A DNA stretch of 64,000 bases from Synaphobranchus kaupii (lineage: Eukaryota > Chordata > Actinopteri > Anguilliformes > Synaphobranchidae), in the NCBI GenBank assembly GCA_029718625.1, contig CM056376.1, positions 80,930,541-80,994,540 of the forward strand. The letters run 5' to 3'. How positions within the stretch are numbered: the first letter of the stretch is position 1; each line of letters opens with the position of its first letter. Below the pieces are notes generated by a model. That model had not been told where the DNA came from. It saw only the letters and a program-made list of their open reading frames with translations, and did not search any database. Positions 1-12,429 of this stretch are shown here, piece by piece. The position numbers were made by a program, and so were the translations under genes.

Positions 1-300
1 TTCACAAATAAAATCAAAGTGATCTAACATTGCATCCAATCAAATTTGACTATTTGATTGTATTATAATTTCTTTTGATGGGGGGTTACAGCAGGTTATG
101 ACAGGTGATGACAGATAAACATGATGAATAAATGACAGATGTTTGTTGACAAATGGACTAACAGGAGTGCAATTGTGCAGGATTAATGTTCAGTTATTCA
201 AAGTTATGGAGTGTAAGTACATAGTCCAGAGGTGCGTTAATATAACGCATATTGACAGACTTTAATGTAATGTGAAGTGTCTATAGGTGGAGGAGGTAGG

Positions 301-430
301 AAACAGTGTCAGTGGGGGTCCCGGGCCTTGTTAATGAGGCCCACTGCAGATGGGAAGAAACTGTTTTGTGGCGTGAGGTTTTGGTCCTGATGGACCGCAG
401 CCTCCTCCCAGAGGGAAGTGACTCAAACAT
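301..430. repeat. Dispersed fish repeat fragment
   Basis: The text around gatgggaagaaactgttttg and tggaccgcagcctcctccca is a stretch I recognise as recurring in fish genomes. Its family is not assigned. No termini are visible. Confidence 0.4.
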
Positions 431-454
431 TATCATTATATCAGTGGCATAAAA

Positions 455-545
455 TGGTCTTAAAATTACAATAATATCGTTTATCGCAATTATTTCTGGG
501 ACAATATATCGTCCAACAAAAATAGTTATCGTGACAGGCCTGAGT
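455..545. repeat. Repeat fragment with ATATCGT core
   Basis: About 90 bases from caataatatcgtttatcgca to tatcgtgacaggcctg resemble the end of a common fish DNA transposon. Only one end is present. Confidence 0.35.
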
Positions 546-1984
546 TTGAGGATGGAGCTTGAGGACTATTCTTATTAGTTTATTTTGGGCTGTTTGTAGC
601 TTATTTGCGACACTGGTTGCTCTATGCAGCGTGGTAATCTCGCTTTCATGTCTTTAACTTGTGCAGAAACGACATTCCAAAACTTTGTATATTAATTACG
701 GAGACCATCCATTCATGGTGAATGTATATTAGAAACAGACAACTCTGGAATTATCTTCATTTTTGCTAGCTTGATTTACAGCTTCAAGCAAGGAGGAGAA
801 TTCTCAGTTGTCACATGTAATTATGTAATGGTGAATAGCCCATTAAAACAGCTTAACAAATAAAATAAAATAAAATTTTAAAGAAATTTCTAAAGAGAGT
901 GAGTGTATTATTTATCTTTGCCTTTTCCCCCATCCATTGACCATCCTAAACAAAAATGGAACAAAAGGGTTTTAAAATCTCTTCCTTTTATAGCCCACTG
1001 ACCTGAAATGCCTGTCCGAGTGTAAGAGTTCATATTCCCCATGAAGGAAATGAGTTGGGTCGAGTACAATGTTGTTTGTTAGACTGTGGATTCTTTTGCT
1101 TCAGGTGTTTAGGAAAGCCTCTTCCAGCGGCTGTCCCACCACCTTGGCACAGATGTTAAGTAGCTAGGTGAGTCTTGCTTTCAGCTGTGCAGCGAGCTGC
1201 TCCATGCTATACCCACAAACAACATGACTCTGAATGGTGGAGGAGAAGAACAGGGTTATTGTGTATCATTGTGGTCATTCAAACTTTATTTGGTATGTGA
1301 AAGCGTCAAAAATGCCAATCATTTACGTATAGTGGAAATTTTCAAGTCAGCTATGTTACACTTTTTAAAATGACATTTTTTTTAAATGACTACAATATTT
1401 TACATGTTTGAACAATTGTCTGCATCCAGTGCTTTGGGTGTATTAAAACCACATCATTAATTAATTGCCTCATTATTATTATTACTATTGACTTTTTTTT
1501 TCAGAAAATTGTGTTGGCAAATAAGATTTTTTATTCTTTTACATTTTTAAATAAATTATACTATTTTACTTATTTGGATAAACTTTATCTGACCCACAAA
1601 CATACAGTACATTAATGGGGCAAACATGGCTGGATAGGTTTGTAAGATTGAATATTTATTTAGTAAGCCTAAATATTTGTAATTTTTATCTGTATTTATT
1701 TATCCATCCCCCACCCTTTCTCTGGTGTAAATGATTGTTTCTTGGTATAAATGTCTGTTTGTAAATGTGAATATTATATGTTGTTTGTAATTGTGAATGT
1801 TTTCAATCTCACTCAAGCAATAGAAAGCACTGTCTACAATAAAAGTATAATAAATCAAGGCCTGCCATTAAACAAATTGATATCAAAATGAGGCCAAGTT
1901 ACAAATAATTGTATTAGCTATCTTATCTCACACAAATTAAACAAGCTCTTTGCCTTCAATTCTAGAATTTTCTAGATAACTCGT
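546..1984. other. No gene or classified repeat seen
   Basis: AT-rich sequence with short homopolymers. No splice-bounded conserved exon, transposase motif or clear inverted repeat was recognised. Confidence 0.4.
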
Positions 1985-2128
1985 CAAACAGTGCCGCCAG
2001 CAAAGCAACCCCACACCATCACCCCCCCCCCCCCCCCCCAAACATAAGCCTTTAGATCAAAATGACCCTAAGATAATGAGAAAGATACATTCAATCAACT
2101 GTGTCCAAACTTTTTGACTGGTAATGTA
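1985..2128. mobile_element. Tc1/mariner element, decayed end
   Basis: The stretch gcaaagcaaccccacaccat, a run of 18 C (2022-2039), and the terminus tgtccaaactttttgactgg are typical of a fish Tc1 end. No transposase reading frame remains. Confidence 0.5.
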
Positions 2129-2916
2129 GTATATGGCCAGACAGTGAAAACATATGCAATTCATCATAGAATCAATAAAATAAATTTTGTTTACAACACA
2201 CATAAATTCAAACAAGGCATAAATCAGACCTTATTGCAGCATTCAGTTCTTCTATGTCCTTCTGAAAGATACAAAATAATAAAATGCAGCATAACTTGTA
2301 TGTGCATGACAACATTAATAATTAATGCTACCTGTATTGTATTCTCAATAAATAAAACATTACAAACTGTGAATTTAATTTCTTAGAAAATGTATGTGTA
2401 CAGCGAACGAAAAACTACTGACCAAGAAAAGATCTAAAAAAAGAAACAGTGAAGGAACAATGAAGGTTGAACAGTGATCCGGTGAAATCATCTAACTACC
2501 TAATTCTAACTATCCAGCTTCTAACTACCAATTTAAACTGCTTCTAGTACTGGTGATTAATACAATAATCCATCAATGTGTCCAGCTCAGCAATGAAAAA
2601 AATAAAAATGCTTAACTGCACTCAAAAATGTGCCTTATTTTTGTTTGATTATGTTTCTTACTCAGAAACTTTCTCCAAACTCTCAGATTTTAGATGGACC
2701 CAACAAGTTAATATAGAGGGAGAGGTTTTTTCCAGTTTAATTATCATGGTAAAATGTGTGACACTTCTGTTTAATGCTCACTTTTTTGCATCATTGATAA
2801 TACCGATAATTGATGTACTGTATACAGAGCTTGAAGATGCCTACTTGCTTATGCTACTTCTGTGTTCATATATTGTTTGGGTGACCAGTTAGTCCATAAC
2901 TGAGTTTCCTTTTTCT

Positions 2917-3034
2917 GGGGGGTATTCCGCAAAGCAGGATTACTCAGTTAGTTGGAGTAAAAAGAGCTGTTCTGGATTTTACTGAGTGCAGTTATCCAGC
3001 TAACCCAGTAATCCTACTTTGTGGAAAACCCCCC
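2917..3034. mobile_element. Short palindromic MITE (118 bp)
   Basis: The left end ggggggtattccgcaaagca is the near-perfect reverse complement of the right end (tactttgtggaaaacccccc), and pairing extends about 39 bp inward. It is non-coding. No convincing target duplication was seen. Confidence 0.75.
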
Positions 3035-3916
3035 TGAAGCTCCACTGTATATTAATTTGGTCTTATGCTGACACCTTGTGGTGTACTGACGTATTGGCCC
3101 ACATAGCAAATCCTTGGCATTCCACTTGTAGAGAGCTGTAACACTATTTTTGGACTACAGCTGACTGCATTGCTCCTTTGAAAGTTGGAAGATATCCCAT
3201 AAGTAAGGCTTTGCATATTCTGATTAGTTTAATACAGATGGGTATATTTATCTGTTTTTTATTTCATTCAATAGGAATGCAGCGAGACATTTCAAACTTT
3301 ATTTTCAAAAATATTTGGGGTATTGGTTTCCAGGGGACCTGCACACACCCAAACTTGCTCCATGAAGATTTAGCATTATTCCCACAGAAGGTGAGTTCTG
3401 TGAATGTTTCATTAATTGGAGATATTTCATAAAATGTAATTGACTTGAATTATCGAATAGTTACAATAGTTCTTATCATTGTGTTTTGGAGAAACAATAT
3501 GTAATTGGTGTGAAAGGTCACATTGCTTTGTAATAGTGTTTCCATATAATGTACCCTACTTCTTTTTGACGTACATTGGCGCTGTTTATAGCTGTCTGGT
3601 TTTGTTTGTAAAGATGTGGACTTTTTATATGTTCTATAAAAATGTTCGTGCAAATTTTTCACAGTAAATGCTGTCTTGTCACCACACATTACATGCATGA
3701 AAACATATCTGCTATTTATTATGCTTTTGCCCCCTTTCCTCCCCAATTTACAATTCCCAGTGATATATATAATTAATTTGTTTTACACATATCTGTATTT
3801 AGTGCTGCAACTTCTGTTATCGAATCAGAAGAGATGTCAGCCACCACTGTCAGCATTAATGTGTAACATTAGTGAGCAATGAGTCTGTAATGAAGGTCCA
3901 GATTCAATACCCGACT

Positions 3917-4513
3917 AAAGGCCCGTTCACACCATAGACTGTATAATATGGACAAAGCCACTGTGACGTCACCCATTGCCTTTTCACGGCCTCGTAAAAA
4001 CTGAATTGAGGCTCCGGATGTCTTTTTCGCCGCCCGTTTGTACAAACTGCGTCTGCTCCGTGGAGCTGAAGAGGACTCAACCTGTCCCTCTGATTGGTCC
4101 TGAACAAATGTTAATTGCCACAATTGCCCGCTCCCAGCCCAACCAGGAAGATGAGCTTCAAAACGAAAGCCCAGTCTTGGCCCCTTGGTTCACCACCAAG
4201 AACGGTAACTATAACAATAACTATAACGATAACGATGTGAGTATCCACACTGATGAACGATAACGTTCTGTAAACAGTAGCACCAAGCACGCGCTGCGCG
4301 CTCCAGTTGTGTCGACAGCTTGTAAATTCGGATGGATTTTGATTGGCTGTCAGTGTTTCTATCGTTTATCAAATCGCTCTGAAAGTGATCCCGACAATAT
4401 CGTTCGTCACTATCGTTGTCGTTATGGTTGTGGCGTGGACTCCGCCATACCCTTCAGTTAGAACGATTTCTAAAACTATACTATTTATAGTTATCGTTCT
4501 TGGTGTGGACCAT
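3917..4513. mobile_element. MITE interrupted by a second repeat
   Basis: The ends aaaggcccgttcacacca and agttatcgttcttggtgtgg belong to a fish element whose terminal sequence continues AAGAACGATAACTATAA. After the first 18 bases the left end is broken by about 260 bp starting tagactgtataatatggaca, and the terminal sequence resumes near 4195 with ccaagaacggtaactataac. The duplicate TTCACACCA/TTCACCA on either side suggests an insertion. Confidence 0.6.
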
Positions 4514-5399
4514 GGGTTAGCAGCATCCGCATATACCCGCATACCAGCCCATCATTTTGGGCTGTTGTGTTTCCCTGCCTCCCTTTGGCTGTGGCATGTT
4601 GTTACATCTCAAGTGGTACTCAAGCATTGTATGCTTTAAAAACAATTAAACACTTCTAAAACAATTGTAATAATTTGAATCCAATCAGGCATGCAAGATC
4701 AGGATTGACATGAGTTTACTTCTTCAATCATGCTAAATTATTTGCTGCTGGAATCTTAAAAAAACTGCAGTCCATTAGTGCTTTGATTTGACACTTTGAT
4801 CAACTCCCTGTGATGTGTAAAACCACCGCAGTAATGCTTTCAGTGTAGTGCTTTTGTTATCTGCAAGAGTGATATATTCACACACCTAACAATACTGGCA
4901 TGCAAGCAGTGAACTCTTTTTGAGCCTTTTAAAACTTATTTCCTGCATTTCTACACAACCTCACACAGGGTATTTTCTAAAATAAAAATGTTTAATCTAT
5001 CGGAGACAATCGCTGCGCATATAGCGACCCTTGGGCGAGTTGGAATCACGGTCGGGCTTGGAGGAGTCGCGCCCTGAATCAGGACGTGGTAACCTCCCGT
5101 CTACTACTGGCTGACGGGGTTGTGCAGCGGTGATTCTCTAGCGGTTGCTACACGAGGGGAATTGAATTCGAATAGGGGTTCAATTGGGGGGGAAAAAATC
5201 TGAAACAAATTATATAAAAAAATTTTTTTTAAAAACAAAAAACGTAGGCTAGCCTACTTTAATCCATATCAAGAGCCGATGTAATTGCCTTCTCGTGAGC
5301 AAGAATAACCAGGTTTTGCTTTCGCCCATGCAACATGGTATGGCGGAAGGGGTTAAAGATGCAAGATAACTTGGAGAAATAACTTGTTGCAGATGAAAC
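4514..5399. other. No gene seen
   Basis: Unassigned sequence. 5020-5180 is more GC-rich than its surroundings but shows no tRNA fold or coding motif that I could support. Confidence 0.35.
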
Positions 5400-6920
5400 T
5401 GTTACGAACCGAATACGGGCTGGACCCAAGTGCAACGACCAGGAGACAGATTATAAGCAAGGGGTTTTTATTATAAGCTTTGGGGTAGTCCCAAAGCTGT
5501 ACAGAAAGGAAACACAGTATTTACACAGGGTGAGAGAGTTGATACGAACTGCTCCAAGCCGGAGCTGGACTTGAGTGCAGGTGGCGGGTTCCAAGCCGGA
5601 ACTGGACTGTACTGGACCGGAGGTCCACTCAGGAACTGGATCCTGGAATCGGCAGGTTTGCTCCAAACCGGAACTGGACTTTAACAGGAGGTGCACGAAA
5701 CACCGGAACTGGACTGGAACTGGACCGGGAGGTCCAACTGGAACTGGAATGCAGGAACAACGGGGTTGTTCCAAACCGGAACTGGACTTTTCACTGGAGG
5801 TGTACTTAACACCGGAACTGGACTGGAACTGGACCGGGAGGTCCAACTGGAACTGGATAGCAGGAACAACGGGGTTGTTCCAAGCCGGAACTGGACTTTA
5901 CTCTGGAGGTGCACTTAACACCGGAACTGGACTGGAACTGGACCGGGAGGTCCAACTGGAACTGGATAGCAGGAACAACGGGGTTGTTCCTAGCCGGAAC
6001 TGGACTTTGGACTGGAGGTGCACTTAGCACCGGAACAGGACAGGAACTGGACCGGGAGGTCCAACTGGAACTGGATAGCAGGAACAACGGGGTTGTTCCA
6101 AGCCGGAACTGGACTTTGGACTGGAGGTGCACTTAGCACCGGAACAGGACAGGAACTGGACCGGGAGGTCCAACAGGTACTGGGCTGGGTACAGAGGTAG
6201 GTGAGCGGTTGAGCCCGGTAGGGTAGAGCTGTGTGGCGGAGCTCAGCTGCGGCTGGTTGATGGTAGCTGGTTTGCCGAGGAACCTGGGACCGTAACCGCA
6301 GCGAAGGGATCCACTACGGCCGGAACCACTGCAGGATAGCTAGGCAGAAACCCAACAGCGGACGCACTGCGAGCTGGAGGAGAGGGCACCGCAACACACA
6401 CACACGCAGACTAACAGCTACAGACTGGTAGGTGCAGGAACAGCTGGTAATTCGAGGGAGACAGGTTAGAAACACACAAACAGCAAATAGTTAGGGCTAG
6501 ATAGCTACCAACTGGAGGGTAGGAGAACTGGAAGCTGAACAGGTATTAAACCCGTAACCAAGCAAACAGTAAACGTGACTAGAAACCTGAAGACCATGAA
6601 ACACACAAGGTAGTTTAACGAACTGGCGCCGACTAGCAGCCAGACGGGGGTTTAAGAAGGAAGGTGACTAAACTTCTTCTTCTAAATGCCGAACAGGTGA
6701 GGAATGTAACTGAGAGTGATTGAAACAAACAGGTGCGGAATGAATGTCATGAATGGGGGAAAGAGATAGGTGGAAACCAAAGTGGAAAGCCGATAGAAAC
6801 AAACAGAGGGGAAACGCCCAGCCTGTAGCAAAGGGGAAAACATGGACAGGAGAATCCAACATGACACAGAAGGAACAGGGGAAAACACGGAAAAGGACAG
6901 GAAGGGAACGGGACGTTACA
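5400..6920 (-). mobile_element. Ty3/Gypsy LTR, copy of a truncated element
   Basis: It starts TGTTACGAACC and ends GGACGTTACA, the same termini as the LTRs of the full-length element at 48121-55383. It is 1521 bp and is followed at once by gtaccccccc, the complement of a polypurine tract, so it is the 3' LTR of a minus-strand element. A minisatellite makes up its left part. Confidence 0.88.
5560..6175. repeat. Minisatellite inside the LTR, ~109-bp unit
   Basis: Units recur about every 109 bp, for example near 5800, 5909 and 6018, each built on ccggaactggactggaactg and the stem tggaccgggaggtcca. Related arrays sit in the LTRs at 41300, 48121 and 53920. Confidence 0.88.
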
Positions 6921-8315
6921 GTACCCCCCCCTCAATGGACGCCACCTGGCGTACCTGGAGGCCTGATCTTGTCCGGGAACTGATCGTGAAAGTCCCGGAT
7001 CAGGGAGTGGTCCAGAATGAGGCCCTTGTGGAGCCAGGACCGCTCCTCAGGGCCATAACCCTCCCAATCGACCAGGTACTGGAAGCCCCGACCCTTACGG
7101 CGAATATCAATGATCTGGCTCACCGTGTAGGCCGGGGCGTTGTCGATGACCCGGGAAGGAGGAGGAGAGATAATTGGGGCACTGAGGGGGCTGGAGGCGA
7201 CAGGCTTAATCTGGCTAACGTGAAAAACCGGGTGGACCTTGAGGGAGACAGGGAGGGAAAGTTTAACGGACACAGGGTTGATTAAACAAACAATGGAAAA
7301 GGGACCAATAAAACGGGGTTGAAGCTTCCACGACGCGTGGAACAAGCACTTCTCGGCTTTCACGAAAAGTTGGTTCTCCAGCAGCCGCTGAAGAACCTCC
7401 CGGACGTGGAGAATGTGCTCCTGAGGGGATTTGGAGAAAATGAGGATATCGTCAATATACACGAAAACACATTTGCCAAGTAGGTCCCGAAGCACATCAT
7501 TGACCATGCCCTGGAAGACTGCTGGGGCGTTAGTAAGGCCGAACGGGACCACCAGGTATTCGTAGTGGCCCAACGGGGTATTGAAAGCAGTCTTCCACTC
7601 ATCTCCCTCGCGTATCCGCACAAGGTGGTATGCATTGCGGAGGTCGAGCTTGGTAAAAGAGACTGCCTGGGAGAGGGGTTCAAATGCGGTGTTAATCAGA
7701 GGAAGAGGGTATTTGTTACGGATGGTAACCTCATTGAGGCCCCGGTAGTCGATGCAGGGCCGCAGAGAACCGTCCTTCTTCCCCACGAAAAAGAACCCTG
7801 CACCAACCGGAGATGAGGAGGGATGGATTATGCCCGACGCGAGAGACTCGTGGATGTACGTCTCCATGGCCAGCTTCTCCGGGCCCGACAAGCTGTAGAG
7901 GCGGCCAGACGGAAGCTTAGCCCCTGCCAGAAGGTCGATACAGCAGTCGTAGGGCCTGTGAGGAGGTAAAGACAGAGCACGTGATTTTGAGAACACTTGA
8001 GACAGGTCATGATACTGGCTAGGAACGTTAACTAGGTCGGGTCCAGGTAGGGAGGAACTGTCACACTTTGCCTGACAAATTTAACTGTAGGGGAATGGTG
8101 GAGTGAGTGACTAACCCCAGGCTCCTGCCGTCCAGGGCGAAAGCAGTGATAGGGGTAGGTAAAGCCTCAGTGGGGATGCCGGCCCTCCTGACGAAGGAGA
8201 TGTCAATGAAGTTGGCATCGGCCCCGGAGTCGATAAGGGCTGATGAGGAAGCGGAGTTGTCCCTCCAAAGGAGGGTGGCCTTGAAAACAAGACGGTTCTG
8301 GGCTGCATTCCCTAG
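6921..8315 (-). pseudogene. Internally deleted Gypsy pol fragments
   Basis: The minus-strand remains of a chromodomain Gypsy pol follow the LTR. The reading frame 6932-7996 (354 codons) starts at the end of the protease-RT linker and contains most of RT, including the YIDD active site. It then jumps from the AEKC block of RT straight to the RFIGPF block after the integrase core, and ends in a chromodomain. RNase H and the integrase catalytic core are therefore absent, but the frame stays open across the junction near 7330. At 8098-8315 a protease-region fragment (DSGAD-type, parallel to 52687-52900 of the intact copy) follows a second deletion. gag and the 5' LTR are missing. The result cannot move on its own. 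Confidence 0.85.
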
Positions 8316-10380
8316 GGAAACGTCACATCATAACTTGAGACTAAAATGGGACGTCCACTGTGCTGGGTAGCTACTACCCAACTCTCATCACCACAAAATC
8401 AACTCGACTCAGAGCCGTGAACCGCGGCAATATCCGACGTGACACAAACCAAAGGCCTTTCGAGTTTTAACAGAGGAAGAGCAAATGCTGTAGCCTACAC
8501 CACGCCTACTCAGCGTGGATCAACCAGAAACATTGACAAAGGTATTCTATTAGGTCTAATGATATTCCGAGACGCCTACTTTTTATTACGAAATTATTAG
8601 CCACATGTGGCTGTTTGCAACCGAATTGCAGTAGCCTATAAAACAGAATTAATATGCGATTGTGTTCAGCTAATGACAGCAAATAGGCTACTTCTTATTT
8701 AAAGTGGTGGTTTATTTTAGAACTCTTGACCAACAACAACATTGAACAGATACATACAATTTTGCATAATATAATAAATAAATAGCCTAATGGTTCAAAT
8801 AAACATATTTTATGGTGTCCAAATACATCTTTACCAAAAAGGCTACTATTTAAAACTAATAAACGAAACGGGCTCCTGTAGCCTACACACACACACACGC
8901 ATCAAGATCTGGCTTGTTTGTCGGATTTGGCTGGCTACCTCTCCTATAGCCTAGGCCTACACCCATCCATCCACCACAGTTTCAGTAGCTAATAATTTGA
9001 GTAGGTATTGACTCACTTTGATAGTTTAAAGAACGATTTGCCAAAAAAAGTGTCCCACTTTGCCACAAACCACCCTACTGGATTCTAGGATCTGATAAAA
9101 AAAAAAAAGATTTATATTTGCATAGACTAATAAAATGGCTATAGCCTATGCAAATAGAACATTCAATGTCTATTCTTACATGTAGCTAATATCTAACGTT
9201 ACAATCAATGACAATGATATTTTAGCCTACATGTAGGCTATAGGCTTAACGTTTAACTTCTGCTAGAATAACGGAGATGGGAAAGTCGTAGCCTACATAA
9301 ATGTAAACTGGATGCGATTGCAAACTAGCTTGAAAAGTAAGGGAGAGTGAACAGAAAACACTGATCATAGGCTATTAGAAAATGAGTATCAATCAGGTCT
9401 GAATAAAATATCGAAGCTCGTTGACTAACTTAATTTGCTACCAGGTAGCCTAAACTCTGCTATCTGAAACAGCTTCAAATTCCAGCTCGCGCCGCTGGGA
9501 GAAAAAGATGCGGCTCGGGTAGTTCGAAAGAATCAAACAAACGGACGGTAGCTACTGTATTAACCGGAAGTACCAAAAACTTGCAACTCCGACTCTTCAA
9601 ACCGAACGGTACGGAAAGAGCCGACTCAGAGAAACATTTCATATGACAACTGTGACAACAAGTGTGTGTTTCAATAATCATCAAATGCAAAAGTGCATTT
9701 TGCCTCTTCATTTTCATGTAGCCTACCTACGCACTCTTTTTCTGAAAATTTAAATGCAAAGTCTATTTGTCTTTTCAATACAAGACACACCTGTCATAAT
9801 TAAAATGCAAATGGCTACCATCAAATCTGTATGTTTGAAATAACGTTTTCTTCTTGTTACTGCATAGTTGATGACAAAAAGGAAATATTTCACTTGCATG
9901 TTTAAAGCATAGACATGCATGTGAACTAGCCTTTACTGCGCAGGTCTACGTTGTTGACCACAAACGATTGGAATTTCCGTCTTTCTATTTCACAGTTCAA
10001 CATTGCAATGTTGCACAGGCAGTGTACAGTAGATGCTAGTTTGCACTTTCCCCAGCATTAGTTCATTCGGCATCTTTAAATTAGTTTAATCTCTAAATTC
10101 TGTGATTTGATCCTTCATTGATCATGTTCATGTCGTAGGATGACAAATGTAACCACATGACTTGTAATAGGTACTGTTCTGCACTTCAGTAAAACAAATA
10201 AACATATTATTCATTCCTACACCTGCTGACATCAGTCCAGATTAAGCATGCTGCTCAAATGTGCAACTGCAGCACCCATACCAGGATTTAACTCTAACCC
10301 TGCCACGCTGCCACCTCAACTGATTCCTCTGTCGGCGTCAGGTTTGTAGAAGACCAACATGATGACATTTCTTTCCGCAG
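8316..10380. other. No exon recognised upstream of first SLC6 exon
   Basis: Searched by eye for the TM1 exon of SLC6 (GLGNVWRFPYxCYKNGG motif) without success. There is a short (CA)n at 8885-8899 and many copies of tagcctac-like words. No transposon termini are assigned. Confidence 0.4.
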
Positions 10381-10515
10381 GTGCATTCCTCCTCCCGTAC
10401 TTTGCGTCCCTTTCGTTCTGCGGGATGCCCGTGTTTTTCCTGGAGACAGCGCTCGGACAGTACACCGGTGAAGGCGCTTTCACTGCCTGGAGGAAGATAT
10501 GCCCCATGTTTCAGG
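10381..10515 (+). CDS. SLC6-family transporter, internal exon (TM2)
   Basis: First visible exon of a sodium- and chloride-coupled neurotransmitter/osmolyte symporter (SLC6, GABA/taurine/creatine-like branch), a plasma-membrane protein with 12 TM helices. It reads [20 protein letters not shown], then [16 protein letters not shown] and the usual ICP motif after TM2. The PY of TM2 contains the Tyr that helps coordinate chloride in the family and is kept here. The acceptor is ctttccgcag and the donor is CAGG|gtaaaa. The exon is 135 nt, enters in phase 1 (one nt of a Gly codon is in the previous exon) and leaves in phase 1. The preceding TM1 exon, ending in the conserved NGG motif, was not found upstream in the window. 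The subfamily is not certain: the sequence is divergent, so no gene symbol is given. Confidence 0.93.
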
Positions 10516-10763
10516 GTAAAATGAGCCTGGACATGTGCTATTACAACAGGAAAAGGAAAGAAAAATTATCCAAAAATGTGCAGAACATTTGGTAACGCTT
10601 CACATTGACTCTATCTTCATAAAGCATCCAGTAGCAAAGGCTTTACATTATAAGTGCATAGAGCATCATGGATGATGTGTTGTTTATCTTAATTGTCATG
10701 TCACCATTCCTTTGTGTCATGGACTACAGAACATATTCAATAGTGCATACTGAGCCCCTTATA

Positions 10764-12429
10764 CAAACCCAAATTCCAAAAAAGTTGGGACAGTATGTAA
10801 AATGCAAGTAAAAGCAGAAAGCAGTGATTTGTAAATTCTCTCTTACATATATTTAATTGAAAACAGTATAAAGAAGATATTTAATGTTTTACTTTATCAA
10901 CTTTATTGATTTTTGTAAATATATGCTAATTCTGAATTTGATGCCTACAACACGTTCCAAAAAAGTTGGGACAGGGGCAACATAAGACTGGGAAGGTTGT
11001 GGAATGTTCAAAAAACACCTTCCACAGGCAGAGTTGCCAGGTTCGCGGTTTTCCCGCCAAATTGGGCTAGTTTGAAAATGCAGTCGCGGGTAAAAATTAT
11101 TTAGTCGCGGTGTGCGTTTTTTTGGGCTACTTTCAACATTGACCGCGGTCGCCAAAAGTGACAGAAATTTTTTTATTTGAGCGTTTTATGAATGTGTGTT
11201 GAACATGATGTTGAATATCTGGCAACCTCTCAGGCCAGAGAACAGTGATAGGCACGTAAAGTGTTGGGCTGCAGTAGAGAGAGAGAGAGAGAGAGAGAGA
11301 GCAAGTGGGTGGTACGGTTTGAATTCACGTCATTTAAAGCGTTGATAGCCACGTTACGTACTACGTTCACTTCAAAATTTGGAGGCGGGCAGAGGGGGTG
11401 GGGCGGGTCCCGGCTCCCACTGCTCTGCTCTGGGAAACAGTCAGAAATATGAGAGTGAATATTGAATTGTTTAATCACGCACTCTAACGTTATTTAACTG
11501 CATTATTAGACAGAGATTACGGTTGTGAACGGAGAGAAGGAAAGAAGGAATAGAGTTGTGTAACAGAGTGAAGGAAGAAAAAGTTCATAGGAAGATGGAG
11601 CAGAGGGAGATTTTGAGGTGAGGAGTGAGGACACTGTGGAAGATGAGAAAAGCTAGGTGTGCAGTTTCAGCTACTGGGGGTCCACAGTAATAAAATAAAT
11701 TCTAAAGTACATACTGAATTAACCTTGTTCTTGTTGTTGTGAGCATAGTTTCTTTAGGAATAAAGAAACAACTGTAAATGTAACAACATTCGAAACATTT
11801 AAAAATAGGCATACTAAATACATTTTGCTGTTAAAACAAACAAAAAAGGAGGGAAAATAAAGAAAGAATGTTCAAATATGATCTCTATTAAATGAATACT
11901 TCCTTTTTTATATTTGGGGTTTGATATTGTACTTCCCAAGGTTCTTGAGAAACGTCCACTGTAAGCTTGTTTGCATTTTGTAGCAATGCTAATGGAAACG
12001 AATGGCTACAGCTAGTATAGGTTACAGCCTATGGCTTTGGTTACAGCTAGCCAAACTGAAGTATGCCTTTAAAACACCTAAATGGAACATCATTATATTT
12101 GGGCTAGTTTTAGGACATTTGGGGCGGGTTTTGAGCTGATTTTTGGCTGGAAATTTCAGCAGGACCTGGCAACCCTGTCCACAGGTAAACAGGTGAATAG
12201 GTAACAGCTATCATGACTGGGTATAAAAGGAGCATCCACCAAGGCTCGGGCGTTTACAAGCAGAGATTGGTAGCGGTTTGCCACTTTGCGAAAAACTGTG
12301 ATCGAATAGTCCAGCAGTTTCTCAACACGCGATTGCAAGGAATTTAGGGATTTAACCATCTATCATTGCTTTCTGTTTTTATTTACAATTTATTCACTGT
12401 CCCAGCTTTTTTTTGGAATTGGGGGTTTG
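10764..12429. mobile_element. Tc1/mariner-type non-autonomous element, interrupted
   Basis: The ends caaacccaaattcc and ggaattgggggtttg are inverted repeats. They carry the recurring word aaaaaagttgggacag and are flanked by TA on both sides. The inner part is split by a hAT element at 11029-12177. Relatives occur at 33573-33858 and 56778-57898. Confidence 0.75.
11029..12177. mobile_element. hAT-type element, nested, 8-bp TSD
   Basis: The ends CAGAGTTGCCAGGT and ACCTGGCAACCCTG are inverted. The direct repeat TCCACAGG occurs at 11021-11028 and 12178-12185, the 8-bp duplication typical of hAT transposition. A (GA)n tract lies at 11277-11301. No transposase is seen, so it is non-autonomous. Confidence 0.85.

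Noticed and set aside
5560..6175. CRISPR-like regular repeats
   Set aside because: Units are contiguous with no unique spacers, and the genome is a vertebrate; this is a minisatellite in an LTR.
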